NCBI RefSeq assembly: GCF_011326755.1
Contig: NZ_JAAOIE010000006.1
Coordinates: 83,443-147,442, forward strand
Direction of reading: 5' to 3'
Origin: Cochlodiniinecator piscidefendens
GTDB taxonomy: Bacteria > Pseudomonadota > Alphaproteobacteria > Rhodobacterales > Rhodobacteraceae
Length of the DNA stretch: 64,000 nucleotides
The notes under the pieces are model-generated. The model was not told where the DNA came from, searched no databases, and worked only from the letters and a program-made list of their open reading frames with translations. Made by a program: the position numbers and the translations under genes. Positions 60,461 to 64,000 of this stretch are shown in pieces. The stretch's first letter is position 1; the number at the start of each line of letters is the position of its first letter.

Positions 60461-61675
60461 TCAAATTCTCGGCGTAACCGGATTAGGGTCTAATGTGAGA
60501 TGCAGTTCAGTTCCGGTGTAGGGGTTTGCTGCTACAACTGCGTCATTCAATTCAAACCCAAGTCCGGGCGCAGTGGGCGGAATGACATAGCCATCTTCCC
60601 ACGTGATTGGGGTCGTAAGAAAATCCATATAAGCCCCATCAAACCGACCAATGGATTCAAGGATCAGAAAGTTTGGACTGCAGGTTCCAATTTGGATATT
60701 CGCGGCGGCCACAACCGGTCCGCAATAGAGATGCGGTGCGATTTGCGCCTGACGGGTTTCTGCCATAGCTGCGATTTTCTTTGCTTCCATCAGGCCACCG
60801 ACGCGCCCCAAATCCATTTGCAGGATCGAAGCCGCCCCCGCCTCTAGCAGGCGTGCGAATTCGTATTTTGTGCACAGCCGTTCGCCCGTCGCAATTGGGA
60901 TCGAAGTGTAGCGCGCTACCTCAGCCATGTCGCTTGGGCTTTCGGGCGGAATGGGTTCTTCGAACCACAGTGGATCATATGCCTCAAGCCGCCGTGCCAT
61001 GCGCTTTGCCCCGGAAACAGTGAACTGCCCATGCGTGCCAAACAACAAATCCGCTTTGGTGCCCACAGCTTCGCGAATGCGTTTGCAGAAATTTTCAGAC
61101 CGCTCCAGATCTTCCAACAGCGGCTGGTGCCCATCGTAGATTGTGTAGGGGCCGGCTGGGTCAAATTTCACCGCAGTGAAGCCCTGTTCAACGGCCTTCA
61201 CCGCTACTTCAGCCGCCAGGTCTGCATCGTTGTACACATTCGGCGCATTCGGGTCGGGATATACATCACCATCCGTTGGATAAAGATATGTATAGCTGCG
61301 CAGACGTTCATGTGCTTTGCCACCCATCAATTGATAGACGGGTTGATCAGCCGCTTTGCCAATAATGTCCCAGCAGGCCATTTCCAATCCGCTCAGCACC
61401 CCCATTACCGTCACATCGGGCCGCAAGGTGAAACCCGCGCCATAAGTACTGCGCCACATCTTTTCGATACTGTGGGGATCATTGCCAAAGAACTGCCGTT
61501 CAAACACCTCATGCGCCATCGCCGCACAGAGATCAGGGCCAAAGGTGGCGTTATAAATTTCACCAATCCCCGTAATTCCACAAGCCGTCGTCACACGCAC
61601 AAAGATAAAGTAGCGCCCGCCATGACGCGGCGGCGGATTTCCAACCACAAAGGTTTCTAGTTTGTCGAGTTTCAT
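60461..61675 (-). CDS. Mandelate racemase/muconate lactonizing enzyme family protein (enolase superfamily)
   Basis: This 404-residue enzyme has the enolase-superfamily layout: N-terminal capping domain (FVVGNPPPRHGGRYFIFV) and a barrel with Lys170-Phe-Asp172, Glu240 in FEEP, Glu265 in ATGER and His315 in APHLY. Sugar-acid dehydratases of this family normally have an aspartate as first metal ligand in a DxHG motif. Here the position is Gly213 in GTHG, while His215 is kept. This is unusual and suggests an altered metal site or a subgroup with its own ligand. The gene overlaps the GMC gene by four bases. A sugar-acid-like substrate is likely; none is assigned. Confidence 0.85.
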   Translation of the reverse strand: MKLDKLETFVVGNPPPRHGGRYFIFVRVTTACGITGIGEIYNATFGPDLCAAMAHEVFERQFFGNDPHSIEKMWRSTYGAGFTLRPDVTVMGVLSGLEMACWDIIGKAADQPVYQLMGGKAHERLRSYTYLYPTDGDVYPDPNAPNVYNDADLAAEVAVKAVEQGFTAVKFDPAGPYTIYDGHQPLLEDLERSENFCKRIREAVGTKADLLFGTHGQFTVSGAKRMARRLEAYDPLWFEEPIPPESPSDMAEVARYTSIPIATGERLCTKYEFARLLEAGAASILQMDLGRVGGLMEAKKIAAMAETRQAQIAPHLYCGPVVAAANIQIGTCSPNFLILESIGRFDGAYMDFLTTPITWEDGYVIPPTAPGLGFELNDAVVAANPYTGTELHLTLDPNPVTPRI

Positions 61676-63333
61676 CTCGCGCCTCCCTGTTGCGCTTGGT
61701 TTTTTGCATCTTCCAGAATGAGCTGCGCGGCGCGGGCCGCCAACATCATCACCGGAGCATTCGTATTGCCTGACGTTACATTCGGGAAAGCAGAGGCATC
61801 AACCACCCGTAAACCCGCCACACCATGTACCCGCAAACGGGCATCTAAGACCGAATTTTGGCCTGTGGTTCCCATCCGGCAGGTGCTGGTGGGGTGAAAA
61901 ATTGTACCAGCCCGTTCGCGAAAGTTTTGCAGCATCTCATCGCCAGACATCGTTGTAACATCTGGCGTTAATCTCGTTTTGGTGACCGCTTTGATCGCCG
62001 GCGTCTGCGCCAGTTGTTGCAAAACCCGGCATGCTTTAACTGCCATTTCGCAATCATGATCCGTTGCCAATGAATTAGGCTGAATATCTGGCGTATCCGT
62101 GGGATTAGCCGATGAAATCGCAATCTGCCCCCGGCTCGTCGGCCGACAAGGCTGTGCGCACAGTAAAAACCCGGCGGTGGGGTCTACCCCCGTTTGGCCC
62201 TTTGCATCGGTTACGTAAGACATAGGGTTACAGTAAATCTGCAAATCTGGTTTTGTGCACGTGCTGTCTGATCTGACAAAACCGCCAACTTGGTTCACAG
62301 GTACACTTAATGGACCTTTGCGCGTTAAAAGATATCGTGCCCCTGACCGCATCTGTGCAAACCATGTGCCCAGCTTATTGTTCAACGTCGGCACATTTGC
62401 ATGGAAATAGTGCGAAATTCCCAAGTGATCCTGCAAGCCTTGCCCAACCTCTGGCAAGTCATGCTTGACCTCAACCCCATGGGTTTTAAGTAAGCGCGCA
62501 GGCCCAATACCGGACAATTGCAATACTTGCGGTGAATTGACCGAACCAGCAGACAAGATCACTTCTCCCATCGTTGTTGCGGTAAACTTTTGACCCCCAA
62601 CAACGTAGCGCACACCATGCGCCCGTCGCTCTGTCACCAACACCTGTTCAACCAACGCCCCGGATATAACCCGTAAGTTGGGCCGCTTTTGGGCTGGCCG
62701 TAAAAACGCATCTGCTGCCGACCAACGCCGTGCATTTTTCACCGTGCTACGCAAGCGCATCAGGCCTTCTGCCTCCGCACCATTTAGGTTTTGCGCAACA
62801 GGCCAATCCATTTCATCGGCAGCCGTTAGAAAATGGTCAGAAAAGGGATGCATTTGATCACTGACATCGCTGACCCAAACAGGCCCGGACCCTCTGGTAA
62901 ACTGCTGACCACAAGCGTCTCTTTCACAATGGGTTTCAAGATTCTCATAGGTTTGGCGCACCGCGTCCCAGTTCCAACCGGTTGCACCCGCACGTTCCCA
63001 ATCATCAAAATCATTGGGCAAGCCGCGCAAATACGCCATCGCATTGATCGAACTCGACCCCCCAATCACCCGACCCCTCGGCCAGTAAGCTTCGCGATTA
63101 TTCAAACCCGGATCTTTTGCCGCAGAATATCGCCAATTAACCTGTGGGTCATTGAAGGTTTTGCCATACCCCAACGGCACCTTAATCCAGAACCGGCTAT
63201 CACTATTGCCTGCTTCGATCAGCAACACCTTATGACGACCACATTCTGTCAATTTATTCGCAAGCACACACCCAGCTGAACCTGCCCCGACAATAATGTA
63301 GTCGTAGTTTTCAGACGTCGGATTTTGCGCCAT
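61672..63333 (-). CDS. GMC-family flavin oxidoreductase (choline/alcohol dehydrogenase-like)
   Basis: This 553-residue flavoenzyme begins with YDYIIVGAGSAGCVLANKL, and shows the GMC signatures WPRGRVIGGSSSINAM near residue 85 and SAGSVNSPQVLQLSGIGPA near 265. The C-terminal catalytic His region is FHPTSTCRMG, followed by VVDASAFPNVTSGNTNAPVM. It oxidises alcohols; choline dehydrogenase is one member, but length and context do not prove choline. The ATG at 63333 has AGAGGT upstream and gives the normal N-terminus; the frame extends 21 codons further. It is the first gene of the GMC-enolase-ALDH operon, divergent from a LysR gene. Confidence 0.92.
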   Translation of the reverse strand: MAQNPTSENYDYIIVGAGSAGCVLANKLTECGRHKVLLIEAGNSDSRFWIKVPLGYGKTFNDPQVNWRYSAAKDPGLNNREAYWPRGRVIGGSSSINAMAYLRGLPNDFDDWERAGATGWNWDAVRQTYENLETHCERDACGQQFTRGSGPVWVSDVSDQMHPFSDHFLTAADEMDWPVAQNLNGAEAEGLMRLRSTVKNARRWSAADAFLRPAQKRPNLRVISGALVEQVLVTERRAHGVRYVVGGQKFTATTMGEVILSAGSVNSPQVLQLSGIGPARLLKTHGVEVKHDLPEVGQGLQDHLGISHYFHANVPTLNNKLGTWFAQMRSGARYLLTRKGPLSVPVNQVGGFVRSDSTCTKPDLQIYCNPMSYVTDAKGQTGVDPTAGFLLCAQPCRPTSRGQIAISSANPTDTPDIQPNSLATDHDCEMAVKACRVLQQLAQTPAIKAVTKTRLTPDVTTMSGDEMLQNFRERAGTIFHPTSTCRMGTTGQNSVLDARLRVHGVAGLRVVDASAFPNVTSGNTNAPVMMLAARAAQLILEDAKNQAQQGGAR

Positions 63334-63379
63334 TTCTATACCTCTGAATGGTGTCGTCCCACAGAGGTCGCATGGCGCT

Positions 63380-63408
63380 ATTGTTAATGCAAACAATGTA
63401 TTTTACAT
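63380..63408. promoter_or_regulatory. Adjacent inverted repeats between GMC and LysR genes
   Basis: ATTGTT (63380-63385) and AACAAT (63392-63397) form one inverted repeat, and ATGTA (63396-63400) and TACAT (63404-63408) form a second, overlapping it by two bases. Both lie in the 104-base divergent promoter region, fitting the two-site binding of LysR proteins. Confidence 0.45.
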
Positions 63409-63437
63409 CTAAGCCATCATTTTCATTGAAGGTAAAA

Positions 63438-64000
63438 ATGTCCGATCTTCCCCACGTCACCTGGTTACGTGCCTTTGAGGCCGCCGCGCGTCATCGTAGT
63501 TTTACCGCGGCGGCAGAAGAGCTCGGCCTTACACCTGCGGCCATTAGCCAACAGATCAGACTGTTGGAAAAACACCTCAATGCGCCGCTGTTTGATCGGT
63601 TGCCGCGCGGTGTCGCGCTTACCGAAATGGGACAGGCCTATGCCTTGCCCGTCCGCAAATCGTTTTCTGATATGCAAATCGCAACCGACGGGCTATTCGG
63701 CGCGCCGCGTAAACGGGTGGTCAAAGTGCGGGCGTCGATTTCTTGCGCCGGACTCGTAATCGCCCCAAGGCTTGCTGAGTTCCAGCAGGCTCACCCCGAT
63801 ATCGAAGTTCAGCTTTCGACATTTGTTTGGTCTGACCGTTTCATAAACGAAGAAAGCGATATTGATATTCGCTATGGTCATGGCGATTGGACCGATGGGA
63901 CCATCACCCACCTTGGCCATGAATATGCGATAGTCGTCTGTCATCCTGACTACGTGAAAACGCATGGGGCTGCGTTCAATATTCAAACTGTCGCCCAAAA
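63438..64000 (+). CDS. LysR-family regulator, GcvA-like, 3' end cut by the window
   Basis: The frame is open from ATG 63438 to the last base, giving 187 residues without a stop. It begins with PHVTWLRAFEAAARHRSFTA, followed by LGLTPAAISQQIRLLEKHL, the GcvA-type LysR DNA-binding domain, and part of the effector domain (ESDIDIRYGHGDWTDGTITH). It is divergent from the GMC oxidoreductase operon and is its likely regulator. The start is supported by GAAGG about 6 bases upstream. Confidence 0.92.
   Translation, partial: MSDLPHVTWLRAFEAAARHRSFTAAAEELGLTPAAISQQIRLLEKHLNAPLFDRLPRGVALTEMGQAYALPVRKSFSDMQIATDGLFGAPRKRVVKVRASISCAGLVIAPRLAEFQQAHPDIEVQLSTFVWSDRFINEESDIDIRYGHGDWTDGTITHLGHEYAIVVCHPDYVKTHGAAFNIQTVAQ

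Noticed and set aside
60461..61675. Naming the enolase-superfamily protein as 3,6-anhydrogalactonate cycloisomerase
   Set aside because: The aldehyde dehydrogenase neighbour fits, but the sequence does not match the characterised enzyme as I recall it and no agar-degrading genes are present.
1..64000. tRNA genes, rRNA, CRISPR arrays, insertion sequences, phage genes
   Set aside because: No tRNA cloverleaf with a TTCRA arm, no regularly spaced repeats and no transposase or integrase motifs were found by reading both strands.

Overview
The window looks like a chromosomal stretch of a marine alphaproteobacterium of the Rhodobacteraceae (Roseobacter group) with moderate GC. Protein content supports this: a GlxD/MgsC-GlnT(GmaS) pair, PutA lacking an N-terminal DNA-binding domain beside a divergent Lrp-type PutR, several TRAP transporters, GlxA-family regulators, a PhoX-like phosphatase and many LysR-controlled catabolic units. 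No tRNA, rRNA, insertion sequence, phage gene or CRISPR array was seen. No gene-free gap exceeds 300 bases.

Layout. (1) 1-1.7 kb: the 3' end of a glutamate-synthase-like gene, then a type III glutamine synthetase family gene (GlnT, or GmaS of the N-methylglutamate pathway). (2) 1.7-5.8 kb: divergent putR/putA for proline catabolism. (3) 5.9-8.0 kb: a LysR regulator divergent from a DUF1348 gene and a flavin-binding PPOX-family gene. (4) 8.1-28.8 kb: eighteen minus-strand genes, mostly overlapping or a few bases apart. They encode an acetoacetyl-CoA synthetase-type ligase, an aldehyde dehydrogenase resembling 2-oxoglutarate semialdehyde dehydrogenases, a GlcD-type flavin oxidase, a polar amino acid ABC importer, three SDRs, an Asp/Glu racemase-like protein, a thiamine-diphosphate enzyme, HyuA/HyuB hydantoinase/oxoprolinase subunits, an aminotransferase, a uronate dehydrogenase-like protein, a DAO-type flavoenzyme and a LysR regulator. 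This is the best candidate for an uncharacterised catabolic system, probably for an imported nitrogen-containing ring or amide compound. (5) 28.9-35.0 kb: two GlxA-type regulators converging with overlapping 3' ends, then an acyl-CoA dehydrogenase, a fused NDP-forming acyl-CoA synthetase and a close CaiD homologue, suggesting carnitine/gamma-butyrobetaine-type metabolism.

(6) 35.0-40.0 kb: LysR, a DctPQM TRAP transporter and a ureohydrolase, suggesting uptake and cleavage of a guanidino compound. (7) 40.1-43.1 kb: LysR divergent from a D-serine/3-hydroxyaspartate dehydratase-like enzyme and an ornithine cyclodeaminase-family enzyme. (8) 43.2-46.2 kb: an ArsR repressor, a broken small reading frame, a CaiB-family CoA-transferase and a divergent MFS carrier. 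(9) 46.3-50.1 kb: PhoX-like phosphatase, XRE regulator, MFS carrier. (10) 50.2-56.5 kb: a DctB-DctD-DctPQM locus whose DctD-type regulator lacks the sigma-54 contact motif. (11) 56.6-58.9 kb: a membrane GGDEF protein and a YegD-like Hsp70. (12) 59.0-64.0 kb: aldehyde dehydrogenase, enolase-superfamily enzyme, GMC oxidoreductase and a divergent LysR gene cut by the window end.

The common theme is a chain of small, locally regulated scavenging modules (importer, catabolic enzymes and LysR, GlxA, Lrp or two-component regulator) for amino acids, methylated amines, guanidino compounds and organic acids.
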